Below are positions 1 through 35,487 of a stretch of 64,000 nt of DNA, in pieces. Below the pieces are notes generated by a model. The model made no database searches, was not told where the DNA came from, and worked only from the letters and a program-made list of their open reading frames with translations. The stretch is from Leptodactylus fallax (taxonomy: Eukaryota; Chordata; Amphibia; Anura; Leptodactylidae): positions 1,657,001-1,721,000 of the forward strand of contig CAMRHE010000167.1 of NCBI GenBank assembly GCA_947044405.1. The letters are read 5' to 3'. Each line of letters starts with the position of its first letter. The first letter of the stretch is position 1. A program made the position numbers and the translations under genes.

Positions 1-560
1 CACAAATATCGTGAAATACAAAGTTTTTTTGCAGTGTTTTTCATTGTTTTTTTGCTGCATTTTTCTTCCCTTATTAAAATCTATAGGAAAAACACAAATG
101 TTGCTGCAGATAAAATTGACATGCTGCATTTTTTTTAAAAACCCAGCTTTTTCGCAGTGTTTTTTTTTTTTCTGCAATATGTAGATGGCAGTAGCCAGAA
201 TCTCAGTGGTTAGCACTGCAGCCTTGCAGCGCTGGAGTCTTGGGTTTGAATCCTGCCAAGGACATCATCTGCAAGGAGTTTGGATGTTCTCCCCGTGTTT
301 GCGTGGGTTTCCTCTGGGTACTCCGGTTTCCTCCCACACTCCAAAGACATACTGATAGGGAATGTAGATTGTGAGCCCTATATGGGACAGTGACTGTCAA
401 TGTCTGTAAAGCGCTGCGGAATATGTTGGCGCTATATAAGTAAGCATAATAAATAAATAAATAAATAAATCTCATTCACTTAGCAGGTACTGTAAAACGC
501 AGCATCTTTTTCTGCTAAGTTTCCTAATGTGGGTCCTTCGCCTACCTGATTCTTTATTTT
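1..560. repeat. Dispersed repeat, split by the SINE at 206-467
   Basis: Positions 1-198 and 475-560 resemble parts of 21960-22540 (for example CTGCAATATGTAGATG, ACTGTAAAACGC, ATTGACATGCTGC). The same unnamed repeat family is present in CYP2 intron 2 and FBXW10 intron 6. No coding content. Confidence 0.5.
206..467 (+). mobile_element. tRNA-derived SINE of V-SINE type
   Basis: The head has an A-box-like GTGGTTAGCACTGCAGCC and a B-box-like GGGTTTGAATCC. The centre carries GCGTGGGTTTCCTC and CCGGTTTCCTCCCACACTCC, the block shared by vertebrate V-SINEs such as zebrafish DANA. The tail GGCGCTATATAAG is followed by (AAAT)n. Flanking AATCTCA at 199-205 and 468-474 is the likely target duplication. 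Confidence 0.8.
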
Positions 561-791
561 TTTTTTTCCTTTTGATGGCCATAATTGTCGGGGTCTCAGA
601 GGCTCGACCCACACTAGTCATAATGATATGGCATATTTATAACTATGAAATGGCTACCATGAATTAGGTCAGAGACTTATATTTATCATTCCAGATAGTG
701 AGGGAGAATAAGAAGTAGAGTGAAGTATCTCCTAATTATTGTTTTATTTGTTCTCCATGGATCCTAGACACTAATTTTATATTTCCTTTAG

Positions 792-3700
792 GTTTGGTCT
801 TTTCCAATGGCCCGCACTGGTTTCACCAGCGCAGATTCACTTTGACCACCCTGCGAAACTTTGGGATGGGCAAGAGGAGCATCGAAGAAAGAGTGGTTGA
901 GGAAGCCACATTTCTGATGGACCTCTTCAAGGCTCGCAATGGTAAAGAAGTTTCTTCAATTACATAGCAGTGATGGCTTTTTGCAGGATAATGACTTGCA
1001 ATGTATTGTTTGCTTTTGTTACATATATTATGTTCTTCCTCCTCCAGGTAAACCTTTCAATCCAGGTCCTGAGTTGACTGCAGCAGTGTCCAATGTGATC
1101 TGCTCCATTGTGTTTGGAGATCGGTTTGATACACAAGATAAAACCTTCCAGACCTTGCATACAATGATCAATGAGAACCTCACTTTCCTAGGGAAACCAG
1201 GTTTTCAGGTAAGAATCAATCTATAGACATGAACTAATATCAGTGACACTATGTTCACACTAGCATTCGGGTTTCCGTCGTTTGAATCCAAATGGGGACC
1301 CGAAAGATGGAAACTCTGTCCTCTTAAAAAGAGGTTACGCATGGAAACCAGTGGACCCCATAGACTATAATGGGGTCCGCTGGGTTTTCACTGGTTTTAT
1401 ACAAACTGGCGAAAAGTCCTCTTTGCAGGACTTTTCTCTCCACTGATTTTAAGCGGATTCTGCGTTTCCTACAGAGACTCCAACACAAGTGTGAATCCAG
1501 CCTGATGTGGGTCCTACTTATGGTCTAGATTTTATGCAAACCCTAACTAGGGTATTAATTATTTTTTCATAGATCCACCAAAAGGGTAATGATGCTTTAA
1601 TGAGGACTATTCATCACCTCACCAAGTCCAGCTCTTTGTATTCTCTGGCACAGTTGGAATTTTTTTTCTTTCACCCCCACCATTCCTAAGCAATCAGTAC
1701 AGTTAGTTTTGATGTCTGATATGCTATTTGAGTTTGCTATTGTCAAATGGGTGGCCTCAGGCAGGAGCAGACAAGGCTGCGTGACACTGCCCACTTTTGA
1801 TTGGACAGAGAACTCTGAATCACTACCAGAGGCCACCCACTTGACAGTAGGGAGCCTCATTAGCATATCAGGCACCAAAACTAACTGCCCGCTTGTTTGC
1901 TTGGGAAAAGTGGGAGCTAAATAAAAAAATTCCTACTGTTCCGGAATCAGTGTAGCGGCACCAATGAAAGGATGTGAAGATGTGGAGTTGGTGAAGACGG
2001 TGGAATGTCCTCTTTGACCTCTTGCTGACCACCCATTAATTATATACGTCTAAGTGGTGGCTTTTTAACTCTGCAAGGACATACATGTTCGTCCTTGCAT
2101 AAATTAGAAGCCTCACAAGATCATGCACTAGCATGTTTATTAGCATCAGTGATTTCCTGATTGCTATATACACAGCGCTCAATAAGCATGCAACAGCTAT
2201 GGGAGCCGCCATGATGTGTCTTCTTCCCCGACCTGGAAGTCATGTGATACACTGCGTGCTGGGAATTGCAGAAGCTGCTGGATCCTAAAGGACCAAAGGA
2301 GTGCAAGGAGGCTGTATTCCTCCAGCAACTGATGCCAATATATCAGCCCCAGTTACAGGGGAAAGAAAAAAGAAAAAAAAAAATTAAAAAAATATTTTGT
2401 GAAAAACAGAGACACTTTCCCTCCATTTTTTTTTACATTTTCCCAGATATAAAAAAAATCAAAACAAAATAAATTATTAAAAATGTATCACTGAAAAAAG
2501 AGGCAAAAATAACTCCAATACCCCCCCCCCTCAAAAAAAAATTAAAAAATGATATAACCCTCAAAAGCATTACAAAAAAAAAAAAACTAAAAATGTGTCT
2601 CGTTATGAACCAGGAAAAATGGCCCATTTATGAAGTGGTTAAGGCGGTGCTTCCTGGGTAAAGTTTGCAAAATAGCTCTCCTCCAGAAGGAGATACTCTA
2701 TATGAGGTATAGCACGCGGCTGACTATGGTGTCTTTCCTGTCCTGTTTCAGATATACAACGCATTTCCGGAGATCCTGAAATGGCTCCCTGGAGAACACA
2801 ACAAGATCTTCCAGAACGCCTCCATGCTGCAGACATACCTTAGAGGACTCATTGATAATCACGTTCTGACACGTGACGCCAACTGCCCACGAGATTTTGT
2901 GGACAGTTTCTTAAATAAAATAGATGAGGTAACTACAACAATGACCTTTAAGACATTTTTCAATGTAAATGTCCTTGGTTCTTATAGGACAACCTACCGG
3001 TGTTAGACCTTTAGTAGCATCTCCACTATGTCCAATAGCTTGCGCCTTTTTGGTATTATCATTGATTTGCCGAAATGCAGAAGGAAACCAGGATGAGTTA
3101 CACAGTCAATTTTGCAAGTTGTTGAAGCTCTAAGGCTATGATGTAAAATCTGCAACACAGCCTCCTAATGGTCTAGTCTAGTGCCATGTACAATACTGCA
3201 ATCTCTTATGTGGAGCCATGAGGCTCTCTCAGGGTCTAGTGTGAATGCAACCTTTGCACTCATCTCCTAAGATACTTTATTGCTTCCAAAATTTCTTTTT
3301 ATTTCTATTGGAGTTTTCAGGCACTGCCTTGCAAAAATGGTTGATGTGACTGCACTGGATTCCATAAATCTCATTACTAAGGTTTGGCCCTTGAAGTCTA
3401 TGGCATAGTCTGCTAGTTGTGATTCCCCTTGCAGTAGACTCCGGCATCTATTGCATATTTCTCATACCACTCTTCTTATTTCACATGGTTATATTTGCAC
3501 CATATCTTACGTTTCTGTTCTTCAGGAAGCCAATAACCCAGGTTCACACTTCACAATGGAGAGCTTGACCATGACAACCTTCAATCTGTTTATTGCCGGG
3601 ACTGGAACTACAGCCTCGACCCTCCGCTGGGCCATTAAATTTATGATGGAATATCCAGAGATCCAGAGTAAGTGTTACTAGGAGTACAATTGCTGCTATC

Positions 3701-4041
3701 ACTCTCCTCCTTCATCCTGCTGAAATGGCTTATGCGCTTGTTACTACTGCAGAAAAAGTACAGGCTGAAATAGATCATGTCCTTGGCTCGGAGAAATGGC
3801 CTTCCCTGGAGCATCGTGTGTCTATGCCGTATACTGATGCTGTAATCCATGAGGTGCAGCGATATGCAAGCATTGTTCCTAATGGTCTTCCCCATGCCGC
3901 TTTGCGTGATATAAAATTTAAAGGATACACAATACCAAAGGTAAGAGAGATATAGAATAAAGTAAGACTACTCAGGTATAGGTGACATGTGCGGAGCTGT
4001 ATACACAGTCATGTCCTGAGACCACAGTGTTGTGTGTATAT

Positions 4042-4088
<47 letters not shown>

Positions 4089-7000
4089 TCATATGAAAAA
4101 GTTTGGGCACCCCTATTAATCTTAATCATTTTTAGTTCTAAATATTTGGGTGTTTGCAACAGCCATTCCAATTTGATATATCTAATAACTGATGGGCACA
4201 GTAATATTTCAGGATTGAAATGAGGTTTATTGTACTAACAGAAAATGTGCAATATGCATTAAACCAAAATTTGACCGGTGCAAAAATTTGGGTACCCTTA
4301 TCATTTTATTGATTTGAATACTCCTAACTACTTTTTACTGACTTACTGAAGCACAAAATTGGTTTTGTAACCTCACTGAGCTTTGAACTTCATAGCCAGG
4401 TGTATCCAATCATGAGAAAAGGTATTTAAGGTGGCCAATTGCAAGTTGTTCTCCTATTTGAATCTCCTCTGACGAGTGGCATCATGGGCTCCTCAAAACA
4501 ACTTTCAAATGATCTGAAAACAAAGATTGTTCAACATAGTTGTTCAGGGGAAGGATACAAAAAGTTGTCTCAGAGATTTAACCTGTCAGTTTCCACTGTG
4601 AGGAACATAGTAAGGAAATGGAAGACCACAGGGACAGTTCTTGTTAAGCCCAGAAGTGACAGGCCAAGAAAAATATCAGAAAGGCAGAGAAGAAGAATGG
4701 TGAGAACAGTCAAGGACAATCCACAGACCACCTCCAAAGAGCTGCAGCATCATCTTGCTGCAGATGGTGTCACTGTGCATCGGTCAACAATACAGCACAC
4801 TTTGCACAAGGAGAAGCTGTATGGGAGAGTGATGCCAAAGAAGCCGTTTCTGAAAGCACGCCACAAACAGAGTCGCCTGAGGTATGCAAAAGCACATTTG
4901 GACAAGCCAGCTTCATTTTGGAAGAAGGTCCTGTGGACTGATGAAACAAAGATTGAGTTGTTTGGTCATACAAGAAGGTGTTATGCATGGCGTCAAAAAA
5001 ACACAGCATTCCAAGAAAAACACTTGCTACCCACTGTAAAATTTGGTGGAGGTTCCATCATGCTTTGGGGCTGTGTGGCCAATGCCGGCACCGGGAATCT
5101 TGTTAAAGTTGAGGGTCGCATGGATTCAACTCAGTATCAGCAGATTCTTGAGAATAATGTACAAGAGTCAGTGACGAATTTGAAGTTACGCCGGGGATGG
5201 ATATTTCAGCAAGACAATGATCCAAATCTACTCAGGCATTCATGCAGAGGAACAATTACAATGTTCTGGAATGGCCATCCCAGTCCCCAGACCTGAATAT
5301 CATTGAACATCTGTGGGATAATTTGAAGCGGGCTGTCCATGCTCGGCGACCATCAAACTTAACTGAACTGAAATTGTTTTGTAAAGAGGAATGGTCAAAA
5401 ATACCTTCATCCAGGATCCAGGAATTGATTAAAAGCTACAGGAAGCGACTAGAGGCTGTTATTTTTGCAAAAGGAGGATCTACTAAATATTAATGTCACT
5501 TTTCTGTTGAGGTGCCCATACTTTTGCACCGGTGAAATTTTGGTTTAATGCATATTGCACATTTTCTGTTAGTACAATAAACCTCATTTCAATCCTGAAA
5601 TATTACTGTGTCCATCAGTTATTAGATATATCAAATTGAAATGGCTGTTGCAAACACCCAAATATTTAGAACTAAAAATGTTTAAGATTAATAGGGGTGC
5701 CCAAACTTTTTCATATGACTGTATATATAGATATACACACATACAAATATGCCTTTGCCAGTGCTACATTACTCTTGCCTGGTGCCCTCGGTACAATCTT
5801 TGGGTTTCACTTTATGGAATTCCCTATGCTGTAAACTGACACGGTAACTTTTTTCTGGACACAAAAATTTGCTTGGGTGCAATCATATTTCAAGACCATC
5901 ATTTTTTCATGGATGGAGCACCTTGTGATTGTGTTATGGGGAAGGGGTCTAGAGGGTGCCCCTTCCTCTACCCACTTAGGGATTGGCATTGAATACTGAG
6001 TCTAAGGGGTTAATCTGCCAGTATCAGAGTTATCTCCAGCAGTGAAAACCTGATCCCGAACAATGACAGCGATGCAGTATTGCGTCTTTCTGACCATGTA
6101 GTCAAGTCATGTAGTCATTTGTACTGTATGTCAGTTGGATTTATCAGTGACCCCTGTGTCTGAATATATACTTTATACACGTGTTTTATTACAGGACACC
6201 CAAATTGTCACATTTTTACACTCTGCTCTGTACGACAAAAAATACTGGAATAAGCCAGAAGAGTTTAATCCTGACCGTTTCCTAGATGACAATGGCAAGT
6301 GTGTGAAGAACGAAGCGCTCATACCATTTGGAGCAGGTAAAATCAGAATATCACCAAAATGTTATCTATAGAGCATCGTAGACATGACTGATAGACAATG
6401 CTCTCTATGTCAGAAGGCCTTCATGTGGAAGCTAGAGTAATACTGGTTTAAGGTCAACCAGGGCTTAAAGTAGATCTTCACCTTTAAAGACTATTATCCT
6501 TATTAGGTTCCAAATTTAGTGTAGTTCAATTTCAAAATATTATGCCGTAACTTTATGGTGTTGTGAATTGAAGCAGATTTGAAGATTTATATCAGAAAAA
6601 AAGAAGCCCCAGTACCCATAAAGAAATATTATCAAACTACTTTGCTGTTATGGTCATGTACCAGAGATGTGGATGCTCTAAGCCATAGTCAGATTGGTGC
6701 TGCCTAGACCACATTGTACAGTCTAAGGGATCCCCTGGTTCTCACCATTTAGCCCTATAAGAAGGTGCAGGTGCCCAGGTTGCTGCCCCTTGAATAGTCA
6801 TGAATTGGTGGCAGTGGAGCTGATGCAGTAGTAGCATAGTCAGGCACAGACAAGACAAGATGCATCACCAGAAGAGTAGTCACTAGGAGCATAGTCAGGA
6901 ACAGAGCCAAAGGATAAAGCCAGGAGTAAAACAACAGGTACCAGACAAACAATTCCAAGAGTGTGGCAGAGACAATATCCAGGAACAAGTCAAAGGTCAG

Positions 7001-7557
7001 AGGTAGGGTCAATCAGGAGTCAATTTCAGGAAAATTATCTTCAGAAAAGAGAGCCCGGATAGGATATAAACCACATTCATAAGGCAAACCATAGCAAGAC
7101 AATTCAACCTGAAATAGGTCACCAGGCCTAATGTCATCTTTCAGCACGAGTTGCCTTAACAACACAGCAGCACCGTGTATCCGGAGAGGAGGAAGTGTCC
7201 GGATGCGTAGCAACCAGAGGTGGCCATCAGAAGTAGCAGCAGCCTCCTGGCGGGATGGAAAACTGGAAGAAGAATTTCTTTTCACCATAGCCACACTGCA
7301 AATTTGTGACTGCATCTGTAGTGAAATGGCTAAAGATCACTGCAGGACAATAATACTAACAATATATATTTATTACAGGTAAAAGGTCATGTATTGGTGA
7401 AGCTTTAGCAAAGACCGAGCTCTTCATCTTTTTGGTCAGCTTACTACAAAAGTTCAACCTGAAATTTCCACCGGGGGAACGAGGGCCAATCGGATTAATT
7501 CAGGGAGGGACCCGCGATCCAGAGCCGTTTAATATATGTGCTGAATGGCGACTTTGA
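792..7557 (+). CDS. Cytochrome P450, CYP2 family (exons 3-9, 5' partial)
   Basis: Haem-thiolate monooxygenase, by family an ER-membrane enzyme oxidising lipophilic substrates with electrons from P450 reductase. Seven exons are visible: 792-941, 1048-1208, 2752-2928, 3526-3667, 3753-3940, 6195-6336 and 7379-7557. Their lengths (150, 161, 177, 142, 188, 142, 179) match the standard CYP2 exon pattern and all junctions are GT-AG in phase. About 378 residues are encoded; exons 1-2, with the membrane anchor, lie left of the window. Seen motifs: ExxR helix as EVQR (exon 7), NPDRF in the PERF region (exon 8), and the haem loop FGAGKRSCIG split across exons 8 and 9, with the Cys ligand intact. The I-helix reads AGTGTTAS, with Gly (3604-3606) where CYP2 enzymes normally have Glu or Asp. 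Intron 6 is only 85 bp; intron 7 holds a Tc1 element. The reading frame is intact, so this looks like a gene and not a pseudogene. The subfamily cannot be assigned from sequence alone. Confidence 0.93.
1251..1503. repeat. Dispersed repeat with TTCACAC-type inverted ends (copy 1)
   Basis: Starts ATGTTCACACTAGCATTCGG and ends CACAAGTGTGAATCCAGCCT, imperfect inverted termini. Related copies lie at 13691-13906 and 38949-39235. It is non-coding, in CYP2 intron 4, and looks like a MITE. Confidence 0.5.
1615..1965. repeat. Foldback (long inverted repeat) element in CYP2 intron 4
   Basis: The two halves are imperfect reverse complements: CTGGCACAGTTGGAATTTTT near 1645 pairs with AAAAATTCCTACTGTTCCGG near 1926, and GGGTGGCCTCAG near 1750 pairs with GAGGCCACCCAC near 1829. 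No coding capacity. The family is unnamed. Confidence 0.5.
2030..2650. repeat. A-rich dispersed repeat, CYP2 intron 4
   Basis: Old interspersed sequence with long A-runs, a C10 run near 2521 and the tail GAAGTGGTTAAGGCGGTG. No splice or coding signal. Assigned to the repeat fraction by style only. Confidence 0.35.
4044..4085. repeat. (TA)n microsatellite
   Basis: About 21 TA units in CYP2 intron 7. A Tc1 element begins at its right end, so the target TA came from this run. Confidence 0.95.
4086..5721 (+). mobile_element. Tc1-like transposon alpha, copy 1
   Basis: Inverted ends CAGTCATATGAAAAAGTTTG / CAAACTTTTTCATATGACTG, flanked by TA (4084-4085 and 5722-5723). The terminal inverted repeats are about 205 bp, of the long type seen in many Tc1 elements. 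Length 1,636 bp, identical to copy 2 at 33852-35487. It sits in CYP2 intron 7 in the same direction as the gene. Confidence 0.95.
4484..5493 (+). pseudogene. Tc1 alpha transposase, frameshifted (copy 1)
   Basis: DD34E transposase of about 337 codons starting [10 protein letters not shown] (the upstream in-frame ATG at 4439 lies in non-family sequence). An N-terminal paired-type helix-turn-helix region (about 1-110) is followed by the catalytic motifs [11 protein letters not shown] and QQDNDP, then [11 protein letters not shown] in another frame. The frame breaks near 5222-5245, just after QQDNDP. The first frame runs to 5296 and the second from 5242 to 5493. The family would have KH after DNDP; here a short net deletion shifts the frame. 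Copy 2 has the same break. Confidence 0.9.
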
Positions 7558-8018
7558 GAAGCTAGTGGTTATAATGTCAAGGCTGTATGAAGACGATGCC
7601 AAAATATCCCCTACAGCAATGATCTGAAAGGAACTTTTTTATTATATTTCCTGCTGTGTTGATTTTAGTCACCAGTTCATTTGGGTTCCAAAAATTGCCT
7701 TTAGTCTGGAGCTACAGAGCAAAGTCCAAGGAGTTAAAAGGCATATTAAAAATGGTTGTATATTTTTTTTTAATTGGTGTTCTTTTCTATACTTTTGTAC
7801 ATTTATATGTATTAAAATGACAAAGATAGTCTTGTCATAATTTTGTGCACAATGAATCATGTCAACATGGAAACTCATCTCAAGATGCTTTGGTCTACAC
7901 ACTTCATTCATATGAGACCCCAGGCTAGCCACCTGCATGTTATGATCTACTTACTTCTGCATTTACACAGGTGGAACAAAAAAAAAATGTACCTGTGCAG
8001 GTATTGGGGTGGGTACTA

Positions 8019-8024
8019 AATAAA
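8019..8024 (+). terminator. Candidate polyadenylation signal of the CYP2 gene
   Basis: AATAAA about 460 bp after the P450 stop codon and just before the purine-rich repeat. It is the first canonical hexamer I see downstream. Use is inferred. Confidence 0.4.
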
Positions 8025-8039
8025 GCATAAAATGGCACA

Positions 8040-8900
8040 AATAGTAAGGCAGGGGAGACAGGAAAAACAGAAAAGTGGGGGAGACAAAAAAAGAGAGAGA
8101 AGACAGGAAAAGAGACAGAGAGAGGAGACAGGAAAAAGAGAGAAGAGACAGGAAAAAGAAAAAGAGAGGAAACAGGAAAAAAAGAGAAGGCCAGGGGAGA
8201 CAGGAGAAAGAGAAAGGAAGGGGAGACAGGAAAAGGAAAAAGAGAGAGGGAGACAGCAAAAAGAGAAAGGCAGGGGAGATAGGAAAAAGAGAAAGAAGAC
8301 AGGAAAAAGAGAAAGGCAAGAGAGACAAGAAAAAGAGAACGGCAGGGGAGACAGGAAAAAAAAAAGGAAGGGGAGACAGGAAAAAGAGAAGGGAAGGGGA
8401 GACAGGAAAAAGAGAGGAGACAGGAAAAAGAGAAGGGAAGGGGAGACAGGAAAAAGAGAGGAGACAGGAAAAAGAAAGGAAGGGGAGACAGGAAAAAGAT
8501 AAAGGCAGTGGAAACAGGAAAAAAGAGAAAGAGAGAGGAGACAGGGAAAACAGAAGGACATGGGAGACAGGGAAAATAGAAAGAGAGAAGACTGGAAAAA
8601 GAAAGAGAGGAGAAAGGAAAAAAGAAAGGCAGGGGAGACTGGAAAAAGAAAAAGAGAGGAGACAGGAAAAAAAAAGAGAAAGATAGGAAAGGGAGAAGAG
8701 ACAGGAAAGAAACAGTCAGGAAAGACAAGAAAAAATAGAAAAACAGGGAGACAGGAAATATCAGTCAAGGAAGAAAAGGGAAAGGCATGGGAAACCCAAA
8801 CAAACAGAGAAAGGCAAGAGAAAGAGACAAGAAAGAGGAGAAATGCAGGAAAGAAAGGAAATAAGAGAAAGGTAGGAGAGAAGAAAAGGGAGGATAGTAG
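8040..8900. repeat. Purine-rich minisatellite, unit about 26 bp
   Basis: Some 850 bp almost free of T on the + strand, built from variants of GGGGAGACAGGAAAAAGAGA(AAGGC). It lies between the P450 3' end and FBXW10. Open frames of 120-260 codons on both strands here are low-complexity by-products, not genes. Such tracts can form triplex (H-)DNA. Confidence 0.9.
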
Positions 8901-9119
8901 TTTAATGTTGTACCGTGTTAGCCATAGAAAGTAGTGGAAGAGTGAAGAAATCAGGCGATACCTTTTAGAGGCTAACTGAGTATACAGTATATGATGGTAA
9001 GCATTCGGAAGTACAAGCTCTGAAAAGAGTAAGTTGGGGAGAGAGGAAAAAAATAGTAAGGCAGTGGAGAGGGGGAAACAGTAAGGTAGGAGAGACAGTA
9101 CTACTACAACTGAAGTTCA

Positions 9120-9666
9120 GGAGACAAGAAAGACAAGATTGCAATAGAAGGTTATCTTTTCAGGTGTGCAGTCTTATTTCTATATTTTCTCCCAATAACT
9201 GTCTAGAAATTATTATCTGTCTCTCTATCTCATATCTACAATATAAACCTCAATTATATCTTTCCATGTATCTCCAATCTATCCTTGTAACTGTTATTCT
9301 CCATTACCACTGCCTGCCTGCCCGTAAGCTCTGTACTCAGTAAAATGCTTGTGAGTGTAGAAGGATGATGACATCACAATGAGTCAGCTGCTAGTTTACT
9401 ACAATACTTACAGCACTTGCTTGGGCAGGGTGCCTGTTGTCGGATAATTGCAGTATACGCTCTGTTTCCTTGGAGGCATCAACAATAAGGAGGACGTTTC
9501 TGCAAACAGCAGCAGCCCTGAGATTGAATCTTATAAGTGCTAGCTCTAGACGCTGATTTAATGATTGGGCAGAATGGGCACCATTCAGCTCCTGGCCATT
9601 TGATAGTACATGCCATGTAAAGTTTTTTTTTGCTTATCAAGCACCTTTTGATCATTTTCTTGGGAC
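9120..9666 (+). promoter_or_regulatory. Upstream region of FBXW10
   Basis: 546 bp between the purine tract and the FBXW10 ATG. No TATA box or CpG cluster is obvious. A CRE-like TGACATCA (9369-9376) and an AP-1 TGAGTCA (9380-9386) lie 4 bp apart, about 290 bp before the ATG. Function is inferred only from motif match; the start site is unknown. Confidence 0.3.
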
Positions 9667-33658
<23,992 letters not shown>

Positions 33659-33732
33659 TCAGGGTTGATAAAGAAAATCCGCTGCACTTTGCAAACCAAA
33701 GTCCTCTTTTATTTTGTGAAAGTAACTGTATT

Positions 33733-33735
<3 letters not shown>

Positions 33736-33774
<39 letters not shown>
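33736..33774. repeat. (TA)n microsatellite
   Basis: About 19 TA units just after the FBXW10 stop codon. Confidence 0.9.
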
Positions 33775-33778
<4 letters not shown>

Positions 33779-33780
33779 AA
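33775..33780 (+). terminator. Candidate polyadenylation signal of FBXW10
   Basis: AATAAA at the right edge of a TA microsatellite, 117 bp after the FBXW10 stop codon. The position fits a short 3' UTR; use is inferred. Confidence 0.45.
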
Positions 33781-33851
33781 ATTCCTTAGATCCAGCATAC
33801 AAAAATCCAGAACATCTGATATTGCACACAGGTAGGTATCAGTCAGGTGTA

Positions 33852-35487
33852 CAGTCATATGAAAAAGTTTGGGCACCCCTATTAATCTTAATCATTTTTA
33901 GTTCTAAATATTTGGGTGTTTGCAACAGCCATTTCAATTTGATATATCTAATAACTGATGGACACAGTAATATTTCAGGATTGAAATGAGGTTTATTGTA
34001 CTAACAGAAAATGTGCAATATGCATTAAACCAAAATTTGACCGGTGCAAAAGTATGGGCACCTCAACAGAAAAGTGACATTAATATTTAGTAGATCCTCC
34101 TTTTGCAAAAATAACAGCCTCTAGTCGCTTCCTGTAGCTTTTAATCAGTTCCTGGATCCTGGATGAAGGTATTTTTGACCATTCCTCTTTACAAAACAAT
34201 TCCAGTTCAGTTAAGTTTGATGGTCGCCGAGCATGGACAGCCCGCTTCAAATTATCCCACAGATGTTCAATGATATTCAGGTCTGGGGACTGGGATGGCC
34301 ATTCCAGAACATTGTAATTGTTCCTCTGCATGAATGCCTGAGTAGATTTGGATCATTGTCTTGCTGAAATATCCATCCCCGGCGTAACTTCAAATTCGTC
34401 ACTGATTCTTGTACATTATTCTCAAGAATCTGCTGATACTGAGTTGAATACATGCGACCCTCAACTTTAACAAGATTCCCGGTGCCGGCATTGGCCACAC
34501 AGCCCCAAAGCATGATGGAACCTCCACCAAATTTTACAGTGGGTAGCAAGTGTTTTTCTTGGAATGCTGTGTTTTTTGGACGCCATGCATAACGCCTTTT
34601 TGTATGACCAAACAACTCAATCTTTGTTTCATCAGTCCACAGGACCTTCTTCCAAAATGAAGCTGGCTTGTCCAATTGTGCTTTTGCATACCTCAGGCGA
34701 CTCTGTTTGTGGCGTGCTTTCAGAAACGGCTTCTTTCGCGTCACTCTCCCATACAGCTTCTCCTTGTGCAAAGTGTGCTGTATTGTTGACCGATGCACAG
34801 TGACACCATCTGCAGCAAGATGATGCTGCAGCTCTTTGGAGGTGGTCTGTGGATTGTCCTTGACTGTTCTCACCATTCTTCTTCTCTGCCTTTCTGATAT
34901 TTTTCTTGGCCTGCCACTTCTGGGCTTAACAAGAACTGTCCCTGTGGTCTTCCATTTCCTTACTATGTTCCTCACAGTGGAAACTGACAGGTTAAATCTC
35001 TGAGACAACTTTTTGTATCCTTCCCCTGAACAACTATGTTGAACAATCTTTGTTTTCAGATCATTTGAGAGTTGTTTTGAGGAGCCCATGATGCCACTCT
35101 TCAGAGGAGATTCAAATAGGAGAACAACTTGCAATTGGCCACCTTAAATACCTTTTCTCATGATTGGATACACCTGGCTATGAAGTTCAAAGCTCATTGA
35201 GGTTACAAAACCAATTTTGTGCTTCAGTAAGTCAGTAAAAAGTAGTTAGGAGTATTCAAATCAATAAAATGATAAGGGTACCCAAATTTTTGCACCGGTC
35301 AAATTTTGGTTTAATGCATATTGCACATTTTCTGTTAGTACAATAAACCTCATTTCAATCCTGAAATATTACTGTGTCCATCAGTTATTAGATATATCAA
35401 ATTGAAATGGCTGTTGCAAACACTCAAATATTTAGAACTAAAAATGATTAAGATTAATAGGGGTGCCCAAACTTTTTCATATGACTG
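33852..35487 (-). mobile_element. Tc1-like transposon alpha, copy 2
   Basis: Same ends and same 1,636-bp length as copy 1, flanked by TA (33850-33851, 35488-35489), opposite orientation. Lies just downstream of FBXW10. Confidence 0.95.
34080..35089 (-). pseudogene. Tc1 alpha transposase, frameshifted (copy 2)
   Basis: As copy 1: [10 protein letters not shown] start, [11 protein letters not shown] and QQDNDP in one frame (to 34277), [11 protein letters not shown] in the next (34331-34080). The frame break is at the same bases as in copy 1. Few substitutions separate the copies, for example VTRKKPFL here and VMPKKPFL there. Confidence 0.9.

Noticed and set aside
7940..8768. Open frames of 120-262 aa on both strands
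   Set aside because: They lie in the purine-rich minisatellite and encode only Lys/Arg/Glu/Gly or Phe/Ser/Leu/Pro low-complexity sequence.
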